The position numbers were made by a program, and so were the translations under genes. The notes below the pieces were generated by a model, which was given only the letters and a program-made list of their open reading frames with translations, did no database searches and was not told the DNA's origin. From Bacillota bacterium (GTDB lineage: Bacteria; Bacillota; Limnochordia; Limnochordales; ZCTH02-B6), in assembly GCA_017577945.1 (NCBI GenBank), contig PKQS01000013.1:1-64000 (forward strand): a stretch of 64,000 nt of DNA. Reading direction: 5' to 3'. How positions within the stretch are numbered: position 1 is the stretch's first letter; every line of letters begins with the position of its first letter. Positions 54,072-62,091 of the stretch are shown in pieces.

Positions 54072-55898
54072 GTGCGGCGAGGCGGCTGGCTTTGGATCAT
54101 CATCGCGATGGTCGTCGTGGTTTCGCTGCCGTCCCTGGGGCAGCGGGCCGCCATTGAGCGCGGCAACGACGTCGTCGAGATTGTCGCGGATCTGGATTCC
54201 CTCCGGATGCTAAGTGTATACACGGGCGTGCCGGTGGAACAGCTGCTCGCGGACTGGGCGGCGCGCGGCGTGACGTCGGCGGGCGTCGTGGACCCGGCGG
54301 ACTTGGCTTTGGTCGAACGCGCGGGGCTGCGGCCGGTGCCTAGGACGCCGGAGGTCGTCGAGGCGCTGGTCGCACAAGGCGGAGCGGGGAGCCTGTTTGT
54401 GGCGGCCGGCGAGGCGATGCCGGGGTATCCCGACGATTTGGCCGCGACGGCGGAGTTGCTGCGGCGGGCAGGGCTGGCTTTGGGCATCGTGGAGTTCGCC
54501 GAGCAGGAGGGCGAGCGGGAGCTGGCGCGCTTGTTGGGCGACGCGGCGGTGCTGGTGCACTCCATTCCGCCGCGAGAGCTGGCGCGCCTGACCGGAGAAC
54601 AGGCGCTGGCGCGCTTCAACCGGGCGGTGCTGGAGCGGCAGGCGCGGGCGCTGTACGTGCACGCGCTGGTTCCGGACGAGGTGCGGCAGGCGTTTGCGGG
54701 GACCGCGGAAACGGGCGCACCCGCGGTCGTGCCGCTGGCTGGCCCAGAGGAGGCTCGGGCGTGGCTGGAGCGCAACGGCGCGTACGTGTCGGCGCTGGTG
54801 CAGCGCGTGCGCGCCCTGGGTTTGACGGTGGGACCGGTGCAGCCGCTGCCGCGCTGGCGCAACGGGGCTGCCGTGCCTGTGCTGGTGGCCGCGGCCGCGG
54901 CGGCCGCGGCGCTGCTGGCTGGACAAGCCTTCGTACGGCTGCCTTGGCGGCTGGAGCTCGGGCTTGTGACGGCTGCGGGGGCGCTGGCGGCGGCGCTGGA
55001 ACTGGCGGGCCGGGACGTCTGGGCGCGGCAGGGAGCGGCCTTTGCGGCCGCGTGCGCGTTTCCGGTGCTGGCCGTGTTGGCGGGCGCCGGCGAGGCCGGC
55101 GGCGGGTGCCGCGTTGAGAACGGCCGCACGGACCGCGGGCGCGATTTGGTCCGCCTCGCCCGGGAGGTTGCCCGCCGCCTGGGCATCACCATGACCGTCA
55201 CGCTGGCGGGGGCGGCGCTGGTCGCGGCCGCGCTGGGCGACACGCGGTTTTTCCTGAAGCTGGAGCTGTTCCGCGGGGTCAAGGCGGCTCATCTCGTTCC
55301 CATCGCCGCGGTCGCGGCGGCGTGGGCGATGGAATCTTGGCCGGCGCTGAGCGAAGCGGCCGCGGCGGAACTCGCCCGGGAACGGAGCGGCGCATGGGAC
55401 GGCGGGGTGGGGGGCCGCCTCATGGCGCGGGGGCAAGCGCTGGCGCGGCGCATCGGGCCCTTCGGGTGGAAACATGCGGCGGCGGGCCTGCTGGCGGCGG
55501 CCGCCGTGTTCGTGCTCGTAGCCCGCACCGGCAACAACCTGTTGCCCGTGTCCTCGTGGGAGCTGGCCTTCCGGGAGGCGCTGGAGCGCTGGCTGGTGGT
55601 GCGGCCCCGCACCAAGGAATTTCTGTTCGGCTATCCCGCGCTGCTGCTCGGGCTGGCTTGTTTCGCCCGGGGCCGGCGGTCCTGGGGCTGGCCTTTGGCC
55701 GTGGCCGGCGTTGTGGCGCCGGTGTCGGTCGTCAATACGTTTTCCCACGCCCACGTGGCGCTGTGGGTCAGCGCCGTGCGCACGGCGTACGGGCTGCTCC
55801 TGGGAGCCATCGTAGCCGCGGCCGCCGGCGCGGTCGCGGCGATTTGGCGGAAGCGGCTGCGGGAGAGCGCAGGCGGCACAAGGATGCGGTCGCATTGA
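54072..55898 (+). CDS. DUF5693 family multi-pass membrane protein
   Basis: 608 aa. An N-terminal helix and an external domain (about 30-270, with repeated alpha/beta character such as VDPADLALVERAGLRPVPRT) precede a C-terminal region of about nine membrane helices. DUF5693 proteins are typically encoded immediately upstream of csaB, as here, where the two genes overlap by 4 bases (TTGA), and are thought to take part in cell-surface polymer assembly. GTG 54072 follows GGGGAG by 8 bases. Confidence 0.78.
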   Translation: MRRGGWLWIIIAMVVVVSLPSLGQRAAIERGNDVVEIVADLDSLRMLSVYTGVPVEQLLADWAARGVTSAGVVDPADLALVERAGLRPVPRTPEVVEALVAQGGAGSLFVAAGEAMPGYPDDLAATAELLRRAGLALGIVEFAEQEGERELARLLGDAAVLVHSIPPRELARLTGEQALARFNRAVLERQARALYVHALVPDEVRQAFAGTAETGAPAVVPLAGPEEARAWLERNGAYVSALVQRVRALGLTVGPVQPLPRWRNGAAVPVLVAAAAAAAALLAGQAFVRLPWRLELGLVTAAGALAAALELAGRDVWARQGAAFAAACAFPVLAVLAGAGEAGGGCRVENGRTDRGRDLVRLAREVARRLGITMTVTLAGAALVAAALGDTRFFLKLELFRGVKAAHLVPIAAVAAAWAMESWPALSEAAAAELARERSGAWDGGVGGRLMARGQALARRIGPFGWKHAAAGLLAAAAVFVLVARTGNNLLPVSSWELAFREALERWLVVRPRTKEFLFGYPALLLGLACFARGRRSWGWPLAVAGVVAPVSVVNTFSHAHVALWVSAVRTAYGLLLGAIVAAAAGAVAAIWRKRLRESAGGTRMRSH

Positions 55899-57013
55899 AA
55901 GTCGTCATTTCGGGTTACTACGGTTTCGGCAACGCGGGCGACGAAGCCATCCTGGAAGCCATCTTGTCCGATTTGCGGTCCGTGCGGCCCAAAATCCGCG
56001 CCGTCGTGCTGTCAGGCGATCCGCCCGCCACGGCGGCGCGCTTCGGGGTCGAGGCCGTCCCGCGCTGGAACCTCCCGGCGGTCGTGCGCGCACTGCGGGG
56101 CGCGGCGCTTTTCATCAGCGGCGGAGGCAGCCTGCTGCAGGACGTCACGGGCTGGGGAAGCGTGCCGTACTACGCCGGTCTCATCTACCTGGCGCGCCTG
56201 ATGGGGGTCCCGGTCTTCGTCTACGCGCAAGGGCTGGGGCCGCTGCGCCGGCGGCCGCTGCAGGCGCTGGCCCGGTGGGCGCTGAACGCCGCGGCCGAGG
56301 TGACGCTGCGGGACCGGTTGTCGTACCAGCTGGCGCGGCGGCTGGGGGTGGATGACCGGAAACTTGCCGTCACGGCGGATCCGGTCTTTGGCCTGGCTGC
56401 CCGCGCGGTTTCGGCCGGGCCGGAAAGCGCCCCCGTCGTGGGCGTGGCGCTGCGGCCGGACCCCGGGGGCGACGCGGCCATGGACGAAGCGGTCAGCGAA
56501 GCGGTGGCGGCCGCGCTGGCCCCGCGGCTTGCGGGATGGAACGCGCGGGTCGTCTTGCTCCCGTTGCATCCGGGCCGCGACGGCCCCGTGCTGCGCCTTG
56601 TGGGCGCGAAGCTGGAAGACCTCGGCTTGGGCCAGCGGATCGTGGCCTGGACGCCAGCGCGCGGGGCCGGCTGCGCGGCCATGTCCGCCCGGGATTGGAT
56701 GCTGCTCTTCTCGCGGCTCGACGTGTGCGTCACCATGCGGCTGCACGCCCTCATCTTCGCCGCTTGCGCGGGCGTGCCGTTCGTTGCGCTGTCCGGCGAC
56801 CCGAAGGTAGCCGCGCACGTCGACGAGCTCGGGCTGCCGCGGGGGCTTTGCCTTGCGCAGCCGCCTTCTTCGCCGGAGCAGCTGGGGGCGATGCTGGACG
56901 GGGTATGGGAGAAGCGGGCGGTGTTCCGCTCGCTGCTGCGGGAACGGTCGGAGGCTTTGGCGGCGCGTGCCCGGGAGACGGCGCTGCGGGCTTTGCGGTG
57001 GGCGAGAGGATAG
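55895..57013 (+). CDS. csaB: Polysaccharide pyruvyl transferase CsaB
   Basis: 372 aa. Begins VVISGYYGFGNAGDEAILEA and continues with FISGGGSLLQDVTGWGSVPY, VPVFVYAQGLGPL and MRLHALIFAACAGVPFVALS, the CsaB signatures. CsaB adds ketal-linked pyruvate to a secondary cell-wall polysaccharide, which SLH-domain S-layer proteins then bind. TTG 55895 overlaps the DUF5693 stop; AAGGA lies upstream. The presence of csaB predicts SLH-anchored surface proteins elsewhere in the genome. Confidence 0.92.
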   Translation: MKVVISGYYGFGNAGDEAILEAILSDLRSVRPKIRAVVLSGDPPATAARFGVEAVPRWNLPAVVRALRGAALFISGGGSLLQDVTGWGSVPYYAGLIYLARLMGVPVFVYAQGLGPLRRRPLQALARWALNAAAEVTLRDRLSYQLARRLGVDDRKLAVTADPVFGLAARAVSAGPESAPVVGVALRPDPGGDAAMDEAVSEAVAAALAPRLAGWNARVVLLPLHPGRDGPVLRLVGAKLEDLGLGQRIVAWTPARGAGCAAMSARDWMLLFSRLDVCVTMRLHALIFAACAGVPFVALSGDPKVAAHVDELGLPRGLCLAQPPSSPEQLGAMLDGVWEKRAVFRSLLRERSEALAARARETALRALRWARG

Positions 57014-57014
57014 C

Positions 57015-57788
57015 GTGCTGCGGGCGGCGAAACGGCGGCGCATTTCCATCCTCGGCGTCGGCATCGACGCCCTGACGCTGGCGGAGGCCCGGAGCGCCAT
57101 CGCAGACGCGGTGGAGCGGGTGCGGTCCGGCCAAGCGCGCCCGGGCATGCACGTGGTGACGGCCAACCCGGAAATCGTCATGGCCACGCGGGTCGACCCG
57201 GCGTTCGCGCAGGCCCTACGAGCGGCGGATTGGGTGTTGCCCGACGGCGTGGGCATCGTCTGGGCGGCGCGGCTTCTGGGAACGCCGATACCCGAACGGG
57301 TGCCCGGCATCGAGCTGACCGAGGCGCTGCTGGAACTGGCGGCACGCCGGGGCTATCGCGTGTTTTTCCTCGGCGCCGCGGAGGGCGTCGCCGAGGAAGC
57401 GGCCCGCAACGTATGCCGCCGGTTTCCTGGCCTCCAAATCGTAGGTACTCATCACGGCTACTTCGCGCCCGAAGAGGAAGCGGCCGTCGTCGCCCTCGTG
57501 GAGCGGGCCCGCCCCGACTTGCTGTTCGTCGCTCTCGGCGCTCCGAAGCAAGAACTGTTTATCGCCCGGCACCGCCGGTCCTGGTCCGTGCCCGTCGCCA
57601 TGGGCATCGGCGGGACGCTGGACGTATTGTCCGGGCGGGTGCGGCGGGCGCCGCGCTGGGTGCGCGCCATGGGCCTGGAATGGTTGTATCGTTTTTTGCG
57701 GCAACCCAGCCGCTTCCCGCGCCTGCTCGCGCTGCCCCGCTTCGCCGTGCTGGTGCTCTTGGACGCGGTGCGAAGGAATTTGCTATAA
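57015..57788 (+). CDS. WecG/TagA/CpsF family glycosyltransferase
   Basis: 257 aa, a single GT26 domain: SILGVGIDALTLAEARSAI, ANPEIVMATR, ADWVLPDGVGIVWAARLLG, FLGAAEGVAEEAA, LLFVALGAPKQELFIARHR and GIGGTLDVLSGRVRRAP. In Bacillota such enzymes (TagA) add ManNAc to lipid-linked GlcNAc in wall-polymer synthesis. GTG 57015 is one base after the csaB stop. With csaB this makes a secondary-wall-polymer module. Confidence 0.9.
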   Translation: MLRAAKRRRISILGVGIDALTLAEARSAIADAVERVRSGQARPGMHVVTANPEIVMATRVDPAFAQALRAADWVLPDGVGIVWAARLLGTPIPERVPGIELTEALLELAARRGYRVFFLGAAEGVAEEAARNVCRRFPGLQIVGTHHGYFAPEEEAAVVALVERARPDLLFVALGAPKQELFIARHRRSWSVPVAMGIGGTLDVLSGRVRRAPRWVRAMGLEWLYRFLRQPSRFPRLLALPRFAVLVLLDAVRRNLL

Positions 57789-57789
57789 T
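57781..57789 (+). promoter_or_regulatory. Consensus extended -10 promoter for the protease operon
   Basis: TGC-TATAAT (57781-57789) is a perfect extended -10 element. The -35 is weak (TTGGAC at 57759, spacer 19). It lies 109 bases before the GTG of the protease gene, overlapping the wecG 3' end. Confidence 0.6.
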
Positions 57790-57897
57790 GGCGTAGCATA
57801 ATGGAGTTGTAGTTTTGCCGCCGGCGGCCCCGCGCCGTGCCGGAAGCGCCGGTGTGGAGTCGTTCTCGAGCTTGCCCGTGGGGACGGGTGGTGCCTA

Positions 57898-59157
57898 GTG
57901 CAGCGACGGTTTTTGCGCATAGCGCTCATAGCGGCGTTGTTGTTCGCGGTAGCAGGCGCGGCCGTCTTGTTGCAGCAGCCCGGGCGTGCCCAGACGGAAG
58001 CTGGTCGCAGCGAGAGTTTGGCGACGGCGCTGGAAGTCATGGCCCTGGTGCACGTGTACCACGTCGAGGACGTCGACATGTTCTCGCTGGTGCGGGCGTA
58101 CCTGCAGAAGGGCACCATCAACGGCATGCTGCGCGAGGTGCTGGAGGACGACTACACCCGGTACATGGATCGCAACGCCTTTGCCCGCATGCAGGAAGAC
58201 ACGGTGCAAGGCGAATTCGGCGGCATCGGCATTGTGGTCGGCGTTCGCGACGGGCGGCTGACCATCATCTCGCCCATCTCCGGAACGCCGGGCTTCCGGG
58301 CGGGCTTGCGCGGCGGCGACTGGATCCTGAAAGTGGACGGCTACGAGACGGAATTCATGTCGCAGGACGAAGCCGTCTCCATGATGCGGGGCCCCGTGGG
58401 CGAGCCGGTGGTGCTCACGATTCAGCGCGGCGACGAGGTGTGGGACGTCACCATCATCCGCGAGAAGATCGAAGTGCCCAGCGTGGAGCGATGGACCGTC
58501 ATCACGCCCGACGACGTGCCGCATCTTGCCGGTCCGGTGGGCTACATTCAGCTTTCGAACTTCAACGAGAAGACGATGCCGCAGATGAACGAGGCGCTGG
58601 ACCGTTTGCTCGCGGCGGGGATCCAGGGCTTGATTCTTGATTTGCGCAACAACGGCGGCGGGCTGCTGAGCACCGCCCTGCAGCTGGCCGACCGGTTCAT
58701 TGAGAACGGCCCGCTGGTCCACGTCGTATCCGCCAACAACCAGCGGCGCACGTACATGGCCGAAGCGGAAGGCACCTTCCCGTCCATGCCCATGGTGGTG
58801 CTGGTGAACCAGTACTCCGCCAGCGCGTCCGAGATTGTGGCCGGGGCGCTGCGGGACAACGGCGTCGCCGTTTTGGTGGGGACGCAGACGTTCGGCAAGG
58901 GCTCGGTGCAGACCGTCTTGCCGCTACGGGGCGGCGCCGGGCTGGCGCTGACGACGGCCCACTACGAGACGGCTGGAGGCCACTTCATCCACGGCGTCGG
59001 CATTACGCCGGACGTCATCGTCGAGGTCCCCGACGAGCTGCTCGACACGCTGTACCTGTCGTATGACGGCGGCGTCAACTTGGACGACGTCCAGCTGCAG
59101 AAAGCGCTGGAAGTGCTGTCGGACATGATGCGTGCGCGGCTGAGTCCGGCTGCATAG
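57898..59157 (+). CDS. Carboxyl-terminal processing protease, S41 (CtpA/CtpB type)
   Basis: 419 aa. An N-terminal membrane anchor or signal (about 5-24), a PDZ domain (about 105-190, IGIVVGVRDGRLTIISPISG), and the S41 protease domain with the catalytic Ser in YSASASEIVAGAL and Lys in FGKGSVQTVLPL. Acts outside the membrane; CtpB in B. subtilis processes a sporulation signalling protein and is encoded next to a PDZ membrane gene, as here. GTG 57898 has a weak ribosome site. Confidence 0.9.
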   Translation: MQRRFLRIALIAALLFAVAGAAVLLQQPGRAQTEAGRSESLATALEVMALVHVYHVEDVDMFSLVRAYLQKGTINGMLREVLEDDYTRYMDRNAFARMQEDTVQGEFGGIGIVVGVRDGRLTIISPISGTPGFRAGLRGGDWILKVDGYETEFMSQDEAVSMMRGPVGEPVVLTIQRGDEVWDVTIIREKIEVPSVERWTVITPDDVPHLAGPVGYIQLSNFNEKTMPQMNEALDRLLAAGIQGLILDLRNNGGGLLSTALQLADRFIENGPLVHVVSANNQRRTYMAEAEGTFPSMPMVVLVNQYSASASEIVAGALRDNGVAVLVGTQTFGKGSVQTVLPLRGGAGLALTTAHYETAGGHFIHGVGITPDVIVEVPDELLDTLYLSYDGGVNLDDVQLQKALEVLSDMMRARLSPAA

Positions 59158-59171
59158 GAGCATTCATTCCG

Positions 59172-60491
59172 TTGTTTCCATGGCGTGAGGTTTTCCAGCT
59201 CATTCTCGAATCGTTTCCGTTCTTTTTCGGCCGAGCCGATCTGTTGCTGGTCGCCTCGGTCGTGTTGCTGCTGGTGTACATGCAGTACCGGCGCACGGCG
59301 GCCATCGAGCAGAGCCTGTTCGGCGTATCGCTCAGCGACCCGCTGGCGAACACGCTGACGGCGCTGGGAGTCGGCTTTCTCGGCGGCTGGATCGCGACGT
59401 TTCTGTTCGTTCTGCTCGGCATTTCGCTGACCGACGCCGGCATCGGCTATTTGTGGCTGCTGGCCATCACGCTGATGCTGGTGCACCCGCGCTTCGTCTG
59501 CTTCGCCTACGGCGGCGGGTTGTTGTCGCTGAGCCACCTGCTTTTCGGCTGGCCGGCCGTCAACGTGCCGGCGATCATGGCGCTGGTGGGCGTGCTGCAC
59601 CTGGTGGAGTCGCTGCTCATCTTGGTCCACGGTTATCGGCACCCGACGCCGGTGTACGTGCGCCGGGGAGACGGCCGGGTGGTGGGCGGCTTCACCATGC
59701 AGAAGTTTTGGCCCATGCCATTCATCGCCTTGATCGCCATGTTGGCGTCTCGCCAGGCCGTCACCGGCCCGCTGCTGGAGATGCCCGACTGGTGGCCGCT
59801 CATTAAGCCCGGTGAGCCCGCCGCGGGCGATGCTATCTACATCTACATGCTGTTTCCGGTCATTGCCGCGCTGGGCTACGGCGACATCGCCGTGACCACG
59901 GATCCGCGGCGGAAAGCGCGGCGCACGTCGGGCATGCTGCTGGGCTACAGCGTCGCGCTGATGGCGCTGGCGCTGGCGGGAAGCGCGAGGCAGGGTGTGC
60001 CTTCGGCAACGCTGCTGGGCGTGCCGGTCGTGGTGTTCCAATGGCTGGCGGCCCTGTTCTCTCCGCTCGGGCACGAGCTTGTCATCTATTTGAGCCGGCG
60101 CATGGAAGAGCAGGGTGAGCCGCTGTATGACGCGGCCAAAGGCGCCGTCGTGCTGGGCGTCGTACCCGGCACGCCGGCGGCCCGCATGGGGCTGCAGCCC
60201 GGCGACATCATCCGGTCCATCGGCGGCTTTCCGGTCTACGATCGGACGGATGTTCAGGAAGTGCTCACGCCGTGGGCTGTGGATGTGGAGTTCGTCGTGG
60301 AGAACATGCACACGGGCCAGCGGCGCACGGTGCGCTGCCCGGGCAAGATCCCGCCGCTGGGCGTCATTTTCGCGCCGTCGCCCGGAGACCCGGGGTTTTT
60401 GTCGCTGGATAACCGAGCGGGCTACGGGGTGATGCTGCGGCGGCTGTCGCGGCGCATCGCGCGGCTGTTGGCGGGTCGGACGGCACGGTAA
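59172..60491 (+). CDS. Polytopic membrane protein with C-terminal PDZ domain (MinJ-like)
   Basis: 439 aa. About eight membrane helices span residues 20 to about 300; a PDZ domain (about 325-400, GAVVLGVVPGTPAARMGLQP, GDIIRSIGGFPVYDR) follows. B. subtilis MinJ has the same architecture and lies next to ctpB; it bridges DivIVA and MinD at the division site and affects motility. Homology is inferred from layout and neighbourhood. TTG 59172 has TAGGAG 11 bases upstream; it follows the protease gene by 14 bases. Confidence 0.75.
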   Translation: MFPWREVFQLILESFPFFFGRADLLLVASVVLLLVYMQYRRTAAIEQSLFGVSLSDPLANTLTALGVGFLGGWIATFLFVLLGISLTDAGIGYLWLLAITLMLVHPRFVCFAYGGGLLSLSHLLFGWPAVNVPAIMALVGVLHLVESLLILVHGYRHPTPVYVRRGDGRVVGGFTMQKFWPMPFIALIAMLASRQAVTGPLLEMPDWWPLIKPGEPAAGDAIYIYMLFPVIAALGYGDIAVTTDPRRKARRTSGMLLGYSVALMALALAGSARQGVPSATLLGVPVVVFQWLAALFSPLGHELVIYLSRRMEEQGEPLYDAAKGAVVLGVVPGTPAARMGLQPGDIIRSIGGFPVYDRTDVQEVLTPWAVDVEFVVENMHTGQRRTVRCPGKIPPLGVIFAPSPGDPGFLSLDNRAGYGVMLRRLSRRIARLLAGRTAR

Positions 60492-60515
60492 GCGGCCAGG
60501 GAGGGCGGCAACGAG

Positions 60516-61841
60516 ATGGCGGACTTGGAGCCGCAAGGGCGCGAGCCGAATCGGTGGACGGGGCGGCAGCAGGTCATCGTCGCCGTCTTTTTGTTGTTTG
60601 CGGCCGCTGCGGGCGCCGCACTGGGCTATCTCGCCTACTGGGCGCAGCAGGAGGCGGGGGCCGGGCTGGTAGAGGACGGCGGTGCGCCGGCGTCTACGGG
60701 GCTGCGCCCCCAGGGTTCGGCCGTGCCTTTACATCCGGGAGAAAGGGCCGGCGGGGAGCCCGGTGAGGAGCCGGAACCGGGAGAGCCCGCAGGGGATGAG
60801 GCCGGCGGGGAGCCCGGCGAAGAGGAGCCGGCCGGCCACGCGCCGGCCCGGCCGCGCATCGCTATCGTCATCGACGACTGGGGGTACGACTGGTCGGCGG
60901 CGCCCGGATTTCTGGACTTTCCGGCGCGCCTGACGGTGGCGGTGCTGCCCTTCTTGCCGCATTCCGTCGAGCAGGCGGAAAAGGCGCTGGCCGCGGGGCA
61001 CGAAGTCATCGTGCACATGCCCATGGAACCGCTGAACGGGGCGCTGGACATCGGTCCCGGCGGCGTGTACGTGGGCATGGACGAGGAAGCCATCGCCCGG
61101 GCGGTGCGGGAGGCGCTGGCCGCCGTACCCGGGGCGGTGGGGCTCAACAACCACATGGGCTCGCGGGCTACGGCGGAGCCCGCCGTCATGCGTGCCGTCC
61201 TCAGGGTGCTGAAGGAAGAGGGCAAGTTCTTCGTCGACAGCTATACCACGGCAGCTACCGTCGGCCCCGCGGTCGCGCGGGAGCTGGGCGTGCCGTTTGC
61301 GGTCAACCAGGTGTTTCTCGACCACGAGAGCGACGAGGAGTACGTGAAAAGGCAAATCCGGCGCCTGGCCAACCTGGCCAGGCAGCGCGGCTACGCCGTA
61401 GGCATCGGCCACGTGCGGCCCCACACGTACCGGGCGCTGGCGGAAATGCTGCCGGAACTGCTCGCGGAAGGCTTCGAGTTCGTCACGCTTTCGGAAGTGC
61501 TTAGCATCCCCGAGGGGACTTGGGTCGCGTCGGCTGCACCGAGCGATGAGCCGCCGGACTCCACGGCCGCGTCGGGCGCCGCAGCCCCGGCCGCGGCGCC
61601 GGAAGCCTGGAGCGCCGCCATGCCGGCCGCCGTACAGGAGACCTCCGGCGCAGAGCTGCCTGTTGCCGCGCGGGAGACTTCCAGCGCGGAAGCGCCAGCC
61701 GCACTGCAGACTTCGAGCGCAGAAGACGAAGCGGCCGCACCGGAGACCTTGGACGCTGGCCTGCCCAGCGCCGTCCCGGAAGCCTCGAGCGCTGATACGC
61801 CGGCCGCGGACCCCGCGGGGAGCGACTCGCCTCGCGCTTGA
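60516..61841 (+). CDS. Divergent polysaccharide deacetylase (YibQ family) with Ala/Ser-rich tail
   Basis: 441 aa. One membrane anchor (about 20-42), a Gly/Glu/Pro-rich linker (about 50-107), the deacetylase-like domain (about 108-325: IAIVIDDWGYDWS, LTVAVLPFLPHS, HEVIVHMPMEP, VGLNNHMGS, FFVDSYTTAA, GIGHVRPHT), then an Ala/Ser/Glu-rich tail of about 110 residues with 12-residue repeats. Family members likely act on cell-wall glycans; the substrate is not established. Follows the MinJ-like gene by 24 bases. Confidence 0.85.
   Translation: MADLEPQGREPNRWTGRQQVIVAVFLLFAAAAGAALGYLAYWAQQEAGAGLVEDGGAPASTGLRPQGSAVPLHPGERAGGEPGEEPEPGEPAGDEAGGEPGEEEPAGHAPARPRIAIVIDDWGYDWSAAPGFLDFPARLTVAVLPFLPHSVEQAEKALAAGHEVIVHMPMEPLNGALDIGPGGVYVGMDEEAIARAVREALAAVPGAVGLNNHMGSRATAEPAVMRAVLRVLKEEGKFFVDSYTTAATVGPAVARELGVPFAVNQVFLDHESDEEYVKRQIRRLANLARQRGYAVGIGHVRPHTYRALAEMLPELLAEGFEFVTLSEVLSIPEGTWVASAAPSDEPPDSTAASGAAAPAAAPEAWSAAMPAAVQETSGAELPVAARETSSAEAPAALQTSSAEDEAAAPETLDAGLPSAVPEASSADTPAADPAGSDSPRA
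61602..61814 (+). repeat. Six degenerate 12-residue (36-base) tandem repeats in the deacetylase tail
   Basis: Units align as EAWSAAMPAAVQ, ETSGAELPVAAR, ETSSAEAPAAL (one short), QTSSAEDEAAAP, ETLDAGLPSAVP and EASSADTPAADP. Consensus ETSSAExPAAxx. A low-complexity spacer outside the membrane is likely. Confidence 0.6.
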
Positions 61842-61892
61842 CCGCCGGCTGGCTGCGCCGGAACGCTTCGGCATCGAGGAACTCTACCAACC

Positions 61893-61930
61893 GTCATTAC
61901 GCGTGAAACTCGGCCTGTCATCACGCGTGA
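61893..61930. promoter_or_regulatory. Tandem TCAYYACGCGTGA motifs, candidate operator pair
   Basis: GTCATTACGCGTGA (61893-61906) and GTCATCACGCGTGA (61917-61930) are direct copies with a 24-base period. The second contains a perfect palindrome TCACGCGTGA. They lie 162-199 bases before uvrB. Confidence 0.4.
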
Positions 61931-62011
61931 GCATCTGCTCGCGTCTTCTGTTCACCCTTGGCTTCGTCTCGCGGAACGACCTGGCAACGATGCGCCAGCC
62001 GCGCCCATGAC

Positions 62012-62025
62012 CGAACGGATGTGCG
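62012..62025. promoter_or_regulatory. Candidate LexA/DinR box upstream of uvrB
   Basis: CGAACGGATGTGCG matches the Gram-positive SOS box CGAACRNRYGTTYC at 12 of 14 positions and lies 33 bases before the uvrB -10. uvrB is a classic SOS gene. Confidence 0.4.
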
Positions 62026-62054
62026 CTTTTTGCGCGCGCGACTTTCCGGCGGTG

Positions 62055-62063
62055 TGATATACT
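62055..62063 (+). promoter_or_regulatory. uvrB promoter, extended -10
   Basis: TGA-TATACT, the same nine bases as at secA. No good -35 is visible. It is 29 bases before the GTG start. Confidence 0.5.
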
Positions 62064-62091
62064 TTACGCGTGCCGAGAGGGGGGACGGCGC

